DNA of 64,000 bases from Pestalotiopsis fici W106-1 (lineage: Eukaryota; Ascomycota; Sordariomycetes; Amphisphaeriales; Sporocadaceae), in the NCBI RefSeq assembly GCF_000516985.1, contig NW_006917103.1, forward strand, positions 496,001 through 560,000, read 5' to 3'. Within the stretch, counting starts at the first letter, position 1. Each line of letters begins with the position of its first letter. The notes under the pieces were generated by a model. That model saw nothing but the letters and a program-made list of their open reading frames with translations. It ran no database searches and was not told the DNA's origin. Positions 1-10,515 of the stretch are shown here, piece by piece. Position numbers and translations under genes: made by a program.

Positions 1-530
1 GTTTCAGATTGGGCGACACGGCGATTCGATGATTGGGGATGGGATGCAGCTTGAGCATGGCAAGCATGGTAGGCATGGGGGGCGTTTCCCCCCCTCCACA
101 ACGAGACACTTGTACAACTAAGCTGGGGCCCCCGTTTGGTGCAAAGACTTGGTGCGATAAGAGAGTGACCACGCAAGTGCTACGTTTCTTGCTTGGGCCG
201 CTGCTTACCTATGGGTGAGTCGAGTGAGGGGCGGTCGGTGTCTTGGATCTTTGGGTCATTGTCCCTTTTGTGTTGTCCGTTTCTAATTCAATTCGGCACA
301 AACTTCTGGGTCTTTCCTTTGAAGAAAAAAAGCGTGACCCCTTGGAATCAACCCCATGAGTTGCGATTGCGCATATTAAAAGTCGGTAAACGGTCCAAAC
401 AATGTGAGAAGAAGGAGGATACACTTAAAGAGCCAGGAGAGGACCCAGAAGCCTTCTACTCTACTATTGAATACCACCAAAGAGCACTGAGAGAGCGACC
501 CACTCGGCTGGCGGCAGCTGTTGTTGGATC
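1..530. other. 5' flank of the RBR ligase gene
   Basis: GC-rich non-coding stretch with several GGCATGG-like copies near 55-80. Short open frames here have no family resemblance and no codon pattern that I trust. It probably holds the promoter and 5' UTR of the gene starting at 531. Confidence 0.4.
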
Positions 531-3242
531 ATGGTAGTAGCAGACATGGCCCCTCACCTGGTAAAGAAGCAGAAACAACAGCAACAGCAGCAGCAATTTC
601 AACAACAACAAACGACGGACAATGTACGACGTCCTAATATTTGGCGCTTCATTTCAGTGAGGCGCTTTGGTCAGCGTTCGAGGCGGGATTCCGCAGACGA
701 AGACGAGGACCATGTGCGACAGGCGGCTGCCACAAACCACCTATACTATGGCGATGGGTCGGACAGGTCTGACCCTGTCCTCATCGGCGGAGATGTCGCG
801 GATGACGAGGAGTCGGTTTGCTCCCAATATACCGACGCACGCTCCAACTGGGACCACACCTTGACAAACCGCGAGGACGCAATTTCCTTTGCTTTCAGCG
901 AGCTGCTGCAGTCTGGCGATGACAATGATGATGCAGTACAAAACCACTGGCGGGCCAAGGGCACATCGCCGTCATCAAACTCTAATAATAAGCATCCCTC
1001 GGGACTCCGTGGTGACAATGCCAGCAGCAACAAAGACCGACGACCAGACTCGAGTAGGACAATCAACAATTCTTCTGACGCTGTGATCAATTTTCAGGGT
1101 CTGGAGAACCAGTTTGATGCCTATTTTGCCAGGGAAACGCCGCCAATGCATTTTCAAGACTTGCAGCGAATGGCCGTCGACCCCTTTGCAACAACGGGCC
1201 CGGTGCATCACCAACTGGAACAGCGTGATGTATCCTTGCACGACAACTTTCCCGTCACCCCCAGAAAAGGCAAAACCGTTCAGAGCCCCCCGGACTGGAG
1301 CTCTGCTGAGAACCCATGGGCACTCCTCCAGGACGCTGATCTGGAGCCCGATGACCGAGAAACCATAATGGCGGAAAATGCACGCCTGCGAGCAGAACTC
1401 GAGGAACTCAGGGCCATGTCCTCCAAGGACTCTTCACCAGAGTCCCATCGGCCTTCCACAGCATCGCCAGTCCGCTCTCCTGCCCTGCGGCCTACAAGCA
1501 GATTGCGGAGAAGCAAGAACAAGAAGCGATCCGATGTTACTCTGTTTGAGACGACAACTCTACGGGATCTTGTGCTCAAGAGACTGTTTACACCCCATGT
1601 CATTGTTGACGGTATCATCCACGACGAGGAACAGCCCTTGACTCTCGATACTCCTCTCTCGGCATCTCAGGTTCAGGAGTTTACAAGGATTATGAACGAT
1701 GTCATTGTCTCTGGGAGTCACTTGAAGCAACCCATCGCACTATGCGCAGTGTGCCATCTTCCCAAGTTTAAGGGCATCAAGAACCCGCATCAGAGCTCGT
1801 ACGTTTCTGAAGTCTTGTCACAGCTTCCGATGGTCTCTGCCTCGGCATTCGAGGACTTTGACCCTGATCTGGGTACTTCGAGCTGCTGTAGGCGCTTTGT
1901 GTGCAAGACATGCCTGAGTGCTGCCATCATCTCGGGGATATCAACTCAATGGTGGTTCGACTTGCAGAATCGCGGATCGAACTGGCTCAAGTGCCCGGTA
2001 CCATGCTGTGGCCGTAACCTACCGCTCAACTCCAGCGATGAGATTCGCGCGGCAATGGAGAACTTGGGACTACACAACACTGCACCGTATATCGAGCGCT
2101 ACAAACGAGGTACAAAGCTGCGGTCTCACTTGCAGAAACTCGATCCACTTCCCGGAAGAGACGAGCTCCGTCGGAGCAAGGCTTTGCACGATCGCCTCGT
2201 TCGGCATCACCGCATGCAGCCATTACTCGAGAATGTTCTCGACAACGCGGACGATGAGAACCTCGATGTTGTGAATCTTCCGATCGACACAGCTGATGGT
2301 CAAGGAACTTTGATGATTCCCATTTTCAAAGGGCTGCTACGACATCGCATTCCCCGAACCTGTCTCGTGTGCGACGATACTCATTACGAACTCAACACTG
2401 GCAATCAGGAGAATTGGAACAAGATCATCAAAGGCTTAGGTGGTGATTGGACATGGCGCGTGAGGTCCTTTCCGATTGCCGAGATCTTGCCGGGATGTCA
2501 ACATGATCACGACATTTGTCGGGCTTGTCTGTCAATGCATATCACCACCCAGATCGAGAGCCGGGGCTTTAGTGCAGTGGACAATATAACGTGTCCAACA
2601 CCCGACTGCCAGCATCGATTCACATATGCAGAGATTCGTTGTCTCGCCACTGCCGAGGCCTTTACCGCTTACGATCGCTACACTGTCCTCAAATCGATCT
2701 CGTCCCAGCCAAACTTTCGATGGTGTCTGCGAGAGGGCTGCATCTCGGGTAGCCTGTATGATGACCCGGCGACAGTTCCCTCCTCGGTTCAAGACGAAGC
2801 CGACGCCAACTGTATCGAATGTTCCGAGTGCAACTTTACCATGTGCTATACGTGTCAAAGTCCCTGGCATGCGGATCTCACATGTGCACAGTATGCATCG
2901 CAGCGGGAGCACTCTTTCACCGAGACGCAGACCTGGCTCGCGGAACATACCAAACCTTGTCCCGGGGAAGGGTGTGGCGTGCAGGTTCAAAAGGGGGATG
3001 GGTGTTTCCACATGACCTGTTCCAGGTGTCACTACGAGTTCTGCTGGGAGTGTCTGGCAGACTGGCGCGGCATCTTTGTACCGGGAGAAGAGGGTGGTTT
3101 TCTTCGGGCTGATGGACACCGCGAGGGATGTTTCTTTCGAGACCAGTCGGCTCCGCTGCCTACTCAGGTTGTCGGCGCAGATTTGGCGGCAGCCTTGCGT
3201 AGATTGGAACAAGACGATGACGCTCCGGCTGCTGCGCAATAG
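531..3242 (+). CDS. RING-between-RING (RBR) E3 ubiquitin ligase
   Basis: Intronless 903-aa protein. An N-terminal glutamine tract (about residues 13-27) is followed by a long polar region with a short coiled-coil-like stretch near 275-295. The C-terminal third carries a full RBR module: RING1 opens with CLVC near residue 610 and continues through CQHDHDIC and CPTPDC; the IBR has CIECSEC and CYTC; RING2 has CPGEGC, then GDGCFHMTC and CWEC. RBR ligases take ubiquitin from an E2 onto a RING2 cysteine before passing it to the substrate; the matching residue here is Cys825 in the GCFHM motif. A separate cysteine cluster at about 405-490 (CAVC, SCCRRFVCKTC, CPVPCC) looks like an additional RING-like unit. 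An alternative start is the Met at 546. Substrate and localisation cannot be read from the sequence. Confidence 0.9.
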   Translation: MVVADMAPHLVKKQKQQQQQQQFQQQQTTDNVRRPNIWRFISVRRFGQRSRRDSADEDEDHVRQAAATNHLYYGDGSDRSDPVLIGGDVADDEESVCSQYTDARSNWDHTLTNREDAISFAFSELLQSGDDNDDAVQNHWRAKGTSPSSNSNNKHPSGLRGDNASSNKDRRPDSSRTINNSSDAVINFQGLENQFDAYFARETPPMHFQDLQRMAVDPFATTGPVHHQLEQRDVSLHDNFPVTPRKGKTVQSPPDWSSAENPWALLQDADLEPDDRETIMAENARLRAELEELRAMSSKDSSPESHRPSTASPVRSPALRPTSRLRRSKNKKRSDVTLFETTTLRDLVLKRLFTPHVIVDGIIHDEEQPLTLDTPLSASQVQEFTRIMNDVIVSGSHLKQPIALCAVCHLPKFKGIKNPHQSSYVSEVLSQLPMVSASAFEDFDPDLGTSSCCRRFVCKTCLSAAIISGISTQWWFDLQNRGSNWLKCPVPCCGRNLPLNSSDEIRAAMENLGLHNTAPYIERYKRGTKLRSHLQKLDPLPGRDELRRSKALHDRLVRHHRMQPLLENVLDNADDENLDVVNLPIDTADGQGTLMIPIFKGLLRHRIPRTCLVCDDTHYELNTGNQENWNKIIKGLGGDWTWRVRSFPIAEILPGCQHDHDICRACLSMHITTQIESRGFSAVDNITCPTPDCQHRFTYAEIRCLATAEAFTAYDRYTVLKSISSQPNFRWCLREGCISGSLYDDPATVPSSVQDEADANCIECSECNFTMCYTCQSPWHADLTCAQYASQREHSFTETQTWLAEHTKPCPGEGCGVQVQKGDGCFHMTCSRCHYEFCWECLADWRGIFVPGEEGGFLRADGHREGCFFRDQSAPLPTQVVGADLAAALRRLEQDDDAPAAAQ
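570..612 (+). repeat. CAA/CAG microsatellite encoding polyglutamine
   Basis: Mixed CAG and CAA codons encode most of residues 13-27 of the RBR protein. This is an in-frame, potentially length-variable tract. Confidence 0.8.
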
Positions 3243-3791
3243 TGACGGAGGAGGTGGAACAACATTGGACGTTGACTATAGGGCATTTTTCGTTTTCAAG
3301 AGCATATCCAGGCGTTATCAACATTTGGCATATGCATAGTTTGATTGCCTTTTCCTTTTGTTGTCGAGAGATTCGGACATTTGATATACACATTTGTTTA
3401 TGCAATCAGCTATCATACATTGATCCAAATACGAAATATTTTCTAGCTCGACTTCTGTCCCACAATGACTCTCTCGTGCTAGGTATAAGTCATATCTTAA
3501 TTAATGTTCCTGGCCCACAACACACAAGCGTCGGCACCTACCTCACTTATACACATCAAACAAACCAGCCTGACTCGGAACAACAGCACCTCGATCAATT
3601 AATTCACGTCTCATCTCATGAGCAAGCCTACGTATACAAGGTACCCACTCGTTACCTACCGTTTCTTCATGTGCCCGTCCACCTTCGTCCGTACGTAAGA
3701 GCCCACCAACACACCAGACTTGGACCTAATTACGCGCATTCTTTTCAACAATCCATCGTCAACCTTCTCGACGATTCGGATCAAAACCTCC
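3243..3791. other. RBR 3' flank and tRNA upstream region
   Basis: AT-rich sequence between the RBR stop and the tRNA. An open frame runs across it (3242-3814), but its composition is not protein-like and it overlaps the tRNA, so I treat it as 3' UTR and spacer. Confidence 0.5.
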
Positions 3792-3876
3792 GGGGATGTG
3801 GTCTAGTGGTATGACGTTTCCTTAGCATGCGATAAAAGCATGGAAAAGGTTCTGGGTTCGATTCCCAGCTTCTCCA
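3792..3876 (+). tRNA. tRNA-Ala(AGC) with a 13-nt intron
   Basis: The cloverleaf can be drawn by eye. The acceptor 3792-3798 pairs with 3869-3875, including a G3:U70 pair, the classic alanine identity element, plus one U-U mismatch. The D arm is at 3801-3815, the anticodon stem TTTCC/GGAAA at 3817-3821 and 3842-3846, and the T arm at 3852-3868. The anticodon AGC is at 3824-3826. The intron, 3828-3840, sits one base 3' of the anticodon, the canonical place for nuclear tRNA introns. Internal promoters are visible as an A box near 3799-3810 and a perfect B box GGTTCGATTCC at 3855-3865. CCA is not encoded. Confidence 0.92.
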
Positions 3877-3878
3877 TA

Positions 3879-3900
3879 TTTTTGTCTTTTTTTCTTTTTT
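3879..3900 (+). terminator. RNA polymerase III T-run terminator
   Basis: Three thymine runs (5, 7 and 6 T) begin three bases after the tRNA discriminator base, as expected for Pol III termination. Confidence 0.8.
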
Positions 3901-4297
3901 CCCCTCCCCCCGTATATTATAGGTTTCTCTGCATTTTAGGACCTTGTAGTTTCACGCTTTCGGTCGTGCCTTATCTTTTGCAGCCCGAGCGGTAAAGACT
4001 TTGGTTTGGGCTGCGATGTTAAAAGACAAATGTTTTGTCTACAAGCCAACGTTTTCTATTTGAGAGGCAAGAGGATGTGTTTATATATTGGCAGGACCTA
4101 ATGAAGATGGACTGTGAACAGGAGTATATTAAGGATTCAATTTGTGTAATATTACAATTTGAATAAAATGTCCAAGAGGTTAAAAGCTATCTAGAGCATT
4201 CCAAATAGCAAAGTGACTTGCATTTGTTGCATCTAGCTATCAGCTCCATCTAGGCCAGACTTTAAAAATCTGTTGGCTACAGTTATCTCGTTAGACG
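3901..4297. other. Spacer between tRNA and oxidase 3' end
   Basis: AT-rich sequence with no coding signal seen; it probably includes the 3' UTR of the minus-strand oxidase. Confidence 0.4.
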
Positions 4298-5876
4298 TCA
4301 AGCAAAACCATTCATTAGGTCATCAGTTCCGAGGTCTGGAGTACAGCGCTGAAAAAGCCCTGTAGGATCCCACTTCTCCTTGATTCGTCTCATTCTCTTG
4401 ACGCCCTCGCCCCCAAGATACATTTTGCCGTCCCCTTTCTCTGGCGAGTTAAAGTTGATGTATTTCCACCCCGTCAATAGACCCGCTTCTTGGAGTTCGT
4501 TGTAAACAATATCCGGCCAGCGTCTAGCCTGCTCCTCGGGTTCCTTTTCGGCTTCGTCAAATTGTGCCGTAATGCCAATGAGTATATGCTGGTCTCGGTT
4601 GCCGAATGCTGCCGTTGGGTCTCTTTGAGCGCCGCGCCCGTGACAATTGTGTAATACGATACAGGATTTCTCTGTCGGTAAGGGATGCCGAGCGAGGATG
4701 GTGCCGAGCTTGGCTGAAAATGATGGAAAGTTAGCAGACATGGTGCTGCTTCTCATTCCAGAACCCCGGCTGGGGATGGAGATGGAGAATAGAAAGTCAT
4801 GAGGCGTGGCTTGCAATGTGTTAGTGTCCTTCTCGTTCTAGCATGATGCTATACGGGTACTCATACTCACTCTCATTGTAGTCTCCATCCTTGTCTCTGA
4901 CGGTGTCGTGGATTACCGTTCCGCATTGAGTGATTCTCTTGTGATATGCTTTTGCCTGCTCCAAGTCACTCCCGTCGTCTTTCAGCTGCCACCAGAAGAA
5001 ATGGTTGATCGTGCCGCCGTCGTTGTTGATTGGGTTGATCACGAATACTTCACCCGCAAAGTTGTCGGGGAACTCTTCCTGATACAGCTTCTCCATATTT
5101 CCAAACACTGTCTCTGCTTCAGAAAGGGGGAACCACACATAGCCTGCGATTGCCCGCGGCCTAGGATAGGTCTTGATCGTCAGCTCGCTCACAACACCAA
5201 TCACCCCAGCGCCAGCGCCTCGTAGAGCCCACCAAATGTCGTCGGCGTCCGGGTCGTTGCAACCCTCATCACCGGGTACAGCCTCTAGTACTTCTCCCAA
5301 AGATGTCACAATCCGGCCTCCCAAGATCTGATCCACGCCGAGGCCGCGGGTACCGCACTCGAGACCGTACCCGCCACCACAAGCCCAGGCCACATATCCG
5401 ACTTCGTAACCCCAACCACACGGCGCATCGAGTTCGTGGGAGTCGAGAAACTTTTGCAAACTACCCAGGTTCACTCCGCCTCCAAGGCGAACGGATTGCC
5501 GATTCGCGGCAATGACCATGTGGTCCAGGGACCGGACGTCAATAACCACGCCGCCATTACTGCGAGATCGCTCTCCCATGTCGTTTCCACCACTACGTAT
5601 AGCGACGGCAATACCATTTGACTTGCAGTGTCGCACCACGGCCGCAATCTCGGCCTCGTTGGTCGGCCGCGCAATGGCCAGGGGCGTCATCTCCGTCATC
5701 TCCGTCCTGACCCTACTGAGGTCGGCAAAGAGAGGATGGGATTTTGTATAAATGTGGATTTCCGGTTGTGCGTCCAGAATAGGCACAAGTCCTGCTGCGT
5801 CTGTCCGAACGGCATTGCGTGTGCTGCCCGGCGGCGGTGGATTATGAAACTCTGCTCCAGCTTTGATTTCTGACAT
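4298..5876 (-). CDS. FAD-binding PCMH/BBE-type oxidoreductase
   Basis: Two exons (5876-4871 and 4809-4298) joined over a 61-nt intron with donor GTGAGT, branch CTAAC and acceptor CAAG; the frame closes at 505 aa. The N-terminal half is a PCMH-type FAD fold (PTNEAEIAAVVRHC, RSGGNDMG, GGGVNLGSL, CGGGYGLECG, GVDQILGG). The C-terminus has the berberine-bridge-enzyme tail (YINFNSPEKGDGK, KEKWDPTGLF). Such enzymes oxidise small molecules such as alkaloids, sugars and polyketides, with transfer to oxygen. No signal peptide is obvious, so a cytosolic place is likely. The His that normally bonds the flavin in the RSGGH motif is Asn98 here. It is divergent from the Dabb gene, with a shared upstream region of about 690 bp. 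The substrate is unknown. Confidence 0.9.
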
Positions 5877-6567
5877 GGTCGGGTGTTGATATCTTCAGAC
5901 AAGTCAGGACCCCCAGTATAATGTCGTACTCTCAGCGGAATTCCGTCTTTTATCTAGCGCCATCCCCCGCCCAATGTCAGATGTCATCTACGAGACTCGC
6001 CCGGATGCTAGGTAGACTATATGGTTCATGATGATTGTAGTGCTTACGGCCGTCAAGCCTTAATGTGGCAGCCATGTAGAGAGGTCCCACTCATGACAGG
6101 ATTATTTGTTATAAGCCGGACGCAATGCCTTTTGTCAGTCCTGCTGTCAAGATCGTATCTTTCGGTAATCAATAATTCAAACATATGGTTAGAAATTACT
6201 GTGCCAAGTCTCGAACTGTGATGCGGTATTGATGCTGGGAAAAAGAGAAGGGGTTGACAAGATGCGAAATGTAAGCAATCTTTGACACGAAAACTTGTCT
6301 TGATATTGGTGGTCATGCTATCCCTGAGGATCGACCGGGCCGCAGATATTAAGATTCATCGCAACGGTCTCTTGATCGGGTCAGAGTGGGGTATTACAGA
6401 ATATACACTCGGCTATCCGAAGGTGTGCTCCGATTTTCTGAGGAACCCCTCCACTGTCATAGTATCTTACGTGTCGCGATAATCGCCATTTGTTGCATCT
6501 ACCTCGCAAACACAAGATAAATTTCCAAAAAAGCGCTTGTCTGCTTGAAATAGCGACCGTGATCAAC
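5877..6567. promoter_or_regulatory. Shared divergent upstream region, oxidase and Dabb genes
   Basis: 691 bp between two start codons that face away from each other. No coding signal was found. Position alone implies that it holds both promoters; no specific operator was identified. Confidence 0.5.
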
Positions 6568-7129
6568 ATGGCCATCTATCATATCGTCCTGTTCAAGTTC
6601 AAGTCGTTGGTGCCGCTGGACGAGGTCAAGGCCGTGAGTTTGTTTGCTTTCCTCTTTCCACTAGCAAAGGCCCAATCCCATCTTACCGTGGAGGCGGTTG
6701 GTAACTCAGCTTATGTGATATCTGACTCGAAGCAGGCATGTAATCGAATGCTCGCGCTCAAGACAAACTGTAAACATCCAGAAACCAAGCAAGAGTATGT
6801 AAAGACCTCTATTGGGGGAATCAACAACAGCCCGGAGAATATTGCGGTACGTAAACTGTTAGTTTATCATGATACCAGGCCAAGTATGCTAAAACTTTGC
6901 AGAATGGCTTCACCCATGCCTTTATCAGCCAGTTTGACAACGAGGATGATCGTGCGTACTACTTGGTAAGATCCATCCGACCCAGAAGATTCCCTTGAAT
7001 CGTCTTCGAATTGACGCTGACAATGACATTTATCAGAGTGAGGATCCGGCGCATCTAGGTTTTGTCAAGAGCATAGGTGAGATTGTGGACCTGGTTCAAG
7101 TCATCGATTTCACCCCCGGTGTATTCTAG
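6568..7129 (+). CDS. Stress-response A/B barrel (Dabb) domain protein
   Basis: Four exons (6568-6633, 6736-6846, 6903-6965, 7037-7129) encode 110 aa. Donors are GTGAGT, GTACGT and GTAAGA; acceptors are GCAG, GCAG and TCAG. The product opens MAIYHIVLFKFK and has the family landmarks SIGGINNSPE, THAFISQF, YYLSEDPAHLGF and a terminal VIDFTPGVF, the typical layout of the roughly 100-residue dimeric alpha+beta barrel. Some Dabb proteins act as small cyclases (olivetolic acid cyclase is one); many have only a stress-linked role. Head-to-head placement with an FAD oxidase makes co-regulation possible, but this is inference. Confidence 0.88.
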
Positions 7130-8231
7130 ATGGGTACCATGTGTCCCTATATACATGAACCTCTTGAACTTTATCGTGTCGTCGTCGCAATTCTTCTTTT
7201 GTAAGGTCCGCGGGTTCGTGATTGCCTGGATAAAGGAAGTGGGCTTGTATGTAACTGCGGGGTTGACTCGGCCGAGACTTTGGGTACTATAGTGCCAGTG
7301 GAAACACCTACGTAAGCAAACATGAAATTGGGAATATGATCGAGATTGCGATAGTTTGGATACTTCGTGATCCTGATGCCTGTTATTTATAGTGTGGTAT
7401 TGTCCTGTACCATCTTGGCATTACATTACGTACTCAGCGCAGTATTCCTAATTTACATAACTACCCAGTTGCAGTGGGCCCTGAAGCAGTCAGTTCAGTG
7501 ATTCTCAGGGTCTCCAAGCCCCTGCACCCCCGCGTTGCTCCAGGGGACCCGATGACCCCCGACGTCATGCTAATCCGACCCGCTCCAGGTCAGATAAAGC
7601 CCATTGTTTCACTGATCGCGGGGCTGATATTCAGGGCGGGTTCCAGTAACACGTGTTTCCAGTTTTGCATCGCTACCTGAGGCCAATATTGGGCAGAAAC
7701 CTTGAAAATGAATAAACAAACTTTCCATTTTGCGAGTATAAGGACTTTGCAATCAATAAAAGTACCTGATGAATAAGAGATTACCAGACTGATACATCAC
7801 AAATACAAACAGTTCTTTGGGTGTTTTGAAGCATTGTTTGTTGCACTTGTTCTCACCCCGGCACTCGCTAATCCAGCTCGGCAAAGACCACCCACAGCGA
7901 AGTTGCAGCAACCCCGCTAATCGCCAAAGCCCCAAGCTTCCTCTCCCCAGACCTGAAAGTTCACTGGGTAACTGCGCGACGTCATTTTCCTTAGGGGCAG
8001 CTGAAAACTGTCTAACCTGGAGCAAAGTCGGGAAGCTTACTGACGAGCATCTATCACATCAGTCGCCAGAGGACAGACAAACAATTCTACAGGAACAGTT
8101 TGTCACTTTTTGATTCTTCCAGTGCCGCCAACTCTGAATCGAATACATCCCCTTTTCCTCCACCCATAACTACAACAATCATCTCCATCTCCTTCAGTCC
8201 TGCCGGCAGGCTGCCATTCAAGTCCGTCAAC
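7130..8231. other. Intergenic region
   Basis: 1.1 kb with no supported gene. A GACGTCAT (CRE-like) octamer lies near 7562-7569. The short frame at 7474-7680 shows no recognisable feature. Confidence 0.4.
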
Positions 8232-9442
8232 ATGTCGCAACCAACCGGACCCATGATCATCAACCTCCCGCAGCCGCCCTCCAATCCAGACACCCCTAAT
8301 GAGATGCCGTAAGGATGTCTTGAATCACTCCCTCTCCTCCCAACCATGGTTGTTAACCTTTTTACCGCCGCAGTGGAACCCCCACCAGTACAACCACTTC
8401 ATTGTCCGCCCTCTCGACCACCGCCATCAAAGACGGCCACCGCGGCCATGCCCATGCCTTCCCCGGCTTCGGTACCCAGCGCGGCCATTCGCATAACCCT
8501 TCGACCAACAGCCTCGAGGCCGAGCGCGCCGACCGAATCTCCCGTCTCGCAGGTCTTGAGAGGGTATCAACCCTGCGCGCCGGCCAGCAACAGCAGGGTC
8601 AGTCTGGCATCTCCCCTCAGACGACGCCTACATCCACTGGCTTCCCCTCCGGTTCCATCTCACAACAGCAGATCGGCGCCCTGCCTTCTGGCCCTTCCTA
8701 CTTTGACAGCAATGGCCAGCCTGTAGCCGCGACCAAGATGAGCACGGTTGGAACTGCCTCTGCGACGGGAAGTGTTGGCGCGCGCACGACGACTGACACT
8801 GGAGACGCTACTGAAGTCGACGAGGATGTCATGAGCATGGATACCAACTACCGCACAATGGATGTGGACTCTAGTTCAGGTGCCGATGTCATGGATGACG
8901 ACTTGGGCGCCCGCTCTGTTGGCGGCTACGAGGACCGAATGAGTGATGACGGGACTGCCAGTTTGGTAGGTTTCGGCGAAGGCGCCAACAGCACTGTAAG
9001 CGGTCCAATCTACCAGCGCCGTCCGCTGCCTGGTACCACGGGTGCTACCGGAGCCTGGGGTCTGGAGCGTAGCAGTTCAGGGCTTAGCGAGGCGGCCATG
9101 CTGCGCTCTCAACAGCTCAGGGATGCTGGCGATACCCCTGTCAGCGCCATTGCCCAAGCTGAGCGCAGAGATGCCCGGATGATGAATGGTATCGCCGTGG
9201 ATGGAGGTGGTCATACTGGCACTACAGGTGACGATACGTATGTAGACACCACCGCCACGGGTCCCGTACCTGCCACTCAGCTAGGTCAAGGCATGCCTGG
9301 ATCTGTATCCCGGGAAGCTGAGCGCATTGTTCATGAAAGTTTGGATGCTGGCGAGGGACACGTTGGAGTCGCGTCACCAGCTCTGAGCAGTACCAAGGGT
9401 GGTGAGCGGCTGGGTCAGTTTTACTTTGAGGAGAAGAAATGA
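8232..9442 (+). CDS. Conserved-looking low-complexity protein, function unknown
   Basis: Two exons (8232-8308, 8374-9442) with a 65-nt intron (donor GTAAGG, branch GTTAAC, acceptor CGCAG) give 381 aa. The N-terminus is MSQPTGPMIINLPQPPSNPD, followed by Thr/Ser-rich and Gln-rich segments, a basic stretch EAERADRISRLAGLERVSTL (about residues 74-93) and an acidic middle (VDEDVMSMDTNYRTMDVD). The end is QFYFEEKK. No enzyme motif, membrane segment or signal peptide is visible, and most of the chain looks disordered. Compact motifs at both ends suggest peptide docking sites, but that is speculation. I do not recognise the family. Confidence 0.8.
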
Positions 9443-10515
9443 TGAATTTGGATTGTTAAACGCATCGTTGGCTTGCTGGCTTTATACTGGAGTTGGGGGG
9501 TTTGGTATAGACGACTGTCATTGTGATGTTTCTAGTCGTCGAATGAAGGAAGCTTGTACGTCTGTGGTTGGGTTCATGATTTACGCAAATGCTTGAGCAA
9601 TGCGTCTGGTAACAAAAGCAGGTATAGCGTCATATGTCTGTAGTCGCCCTGGGCCATGAATTTAGATGAGTCTGCAATTATAGTGTGTGTTACAGGTATC
9701 AACTCTCCTTTCAACTTTGACCATGTTGTATCATCAAGGAAAAAAAGGCAAATAACTCAAGGTATTATAGCAGATGCAGAAATCTATGTGGAAATGGCAA
9801 TCTTCGTTTCCTCCCAGGAGCTCATCCTTTGCTAGACGCAAGACTTGTCAATATAATGAATACATGTGGCTCTCGTTCTTGCTGTGTCTTAAACGCCTAG
9901 TCTCCATGACCTTGGCAGTTATACTCGTAAATGTAGACATATCCGGGCAGAAAGGAGACATCCTGACACTTTGATAAGCCAGCTATGCAATCACAATCAT
10001 GATTATTGTCAGTGACCCATACCCATAGTCGACTATCAAGCAAGTGTACCCAGGTATTGAGAAAATCATTTGAAGCAGATATGGAATAGTCGGCACGATT
10101 CTCTTCCACTTTCACCTAGTGTGACCAGCAAGGTGACTATTCATTTACTCTCGTGCTTCCAAGCAAACGCCGCACTTCGTCTCGTCTTGGGCCCAAGTGT
10201 ACGACAGAGCAACACTTGAGCTCGTGCAGCAGTTCTTCAGGACCTGAACAAGTACCCATGTACTTCAAGAGCTTTATCTGTCGCGTCTACATTCACGACA
10301 AACGGCGGCGTTCCAGTCTCCCATCTGCTGATAAGAAACAATAACAACAACACCACTCACCCTTCCAAGCTCTCGCGAAATTTCACGTTGAGCCACTTCC
10401 AAACACCACTCAAACAACGTTGCTGGAAAGTCGTTCTGCGGCTCGAATCTTCCAATGACTACAGCAACCTCCATCTTTGCCGAATTCTGAAGCACAAGTA
10501 TCTCAAGCTGTCAAC
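9443..10515. other. Intergenic region
   Basis: 1.07 kb with no supported gene. The last 150 bp have a CA-rich, AACAACAAC-like stretch near 10340-10352 that is probably promoter or 5' UTR of the RTA1-like gene. Confidence 0.4.

Noticed and set aside
3242..3814. 190-aa open frame downstream of the RBR gene
   Set aside because: It overlaps the tRNA, has UTR-like composition and no recognisable motif.
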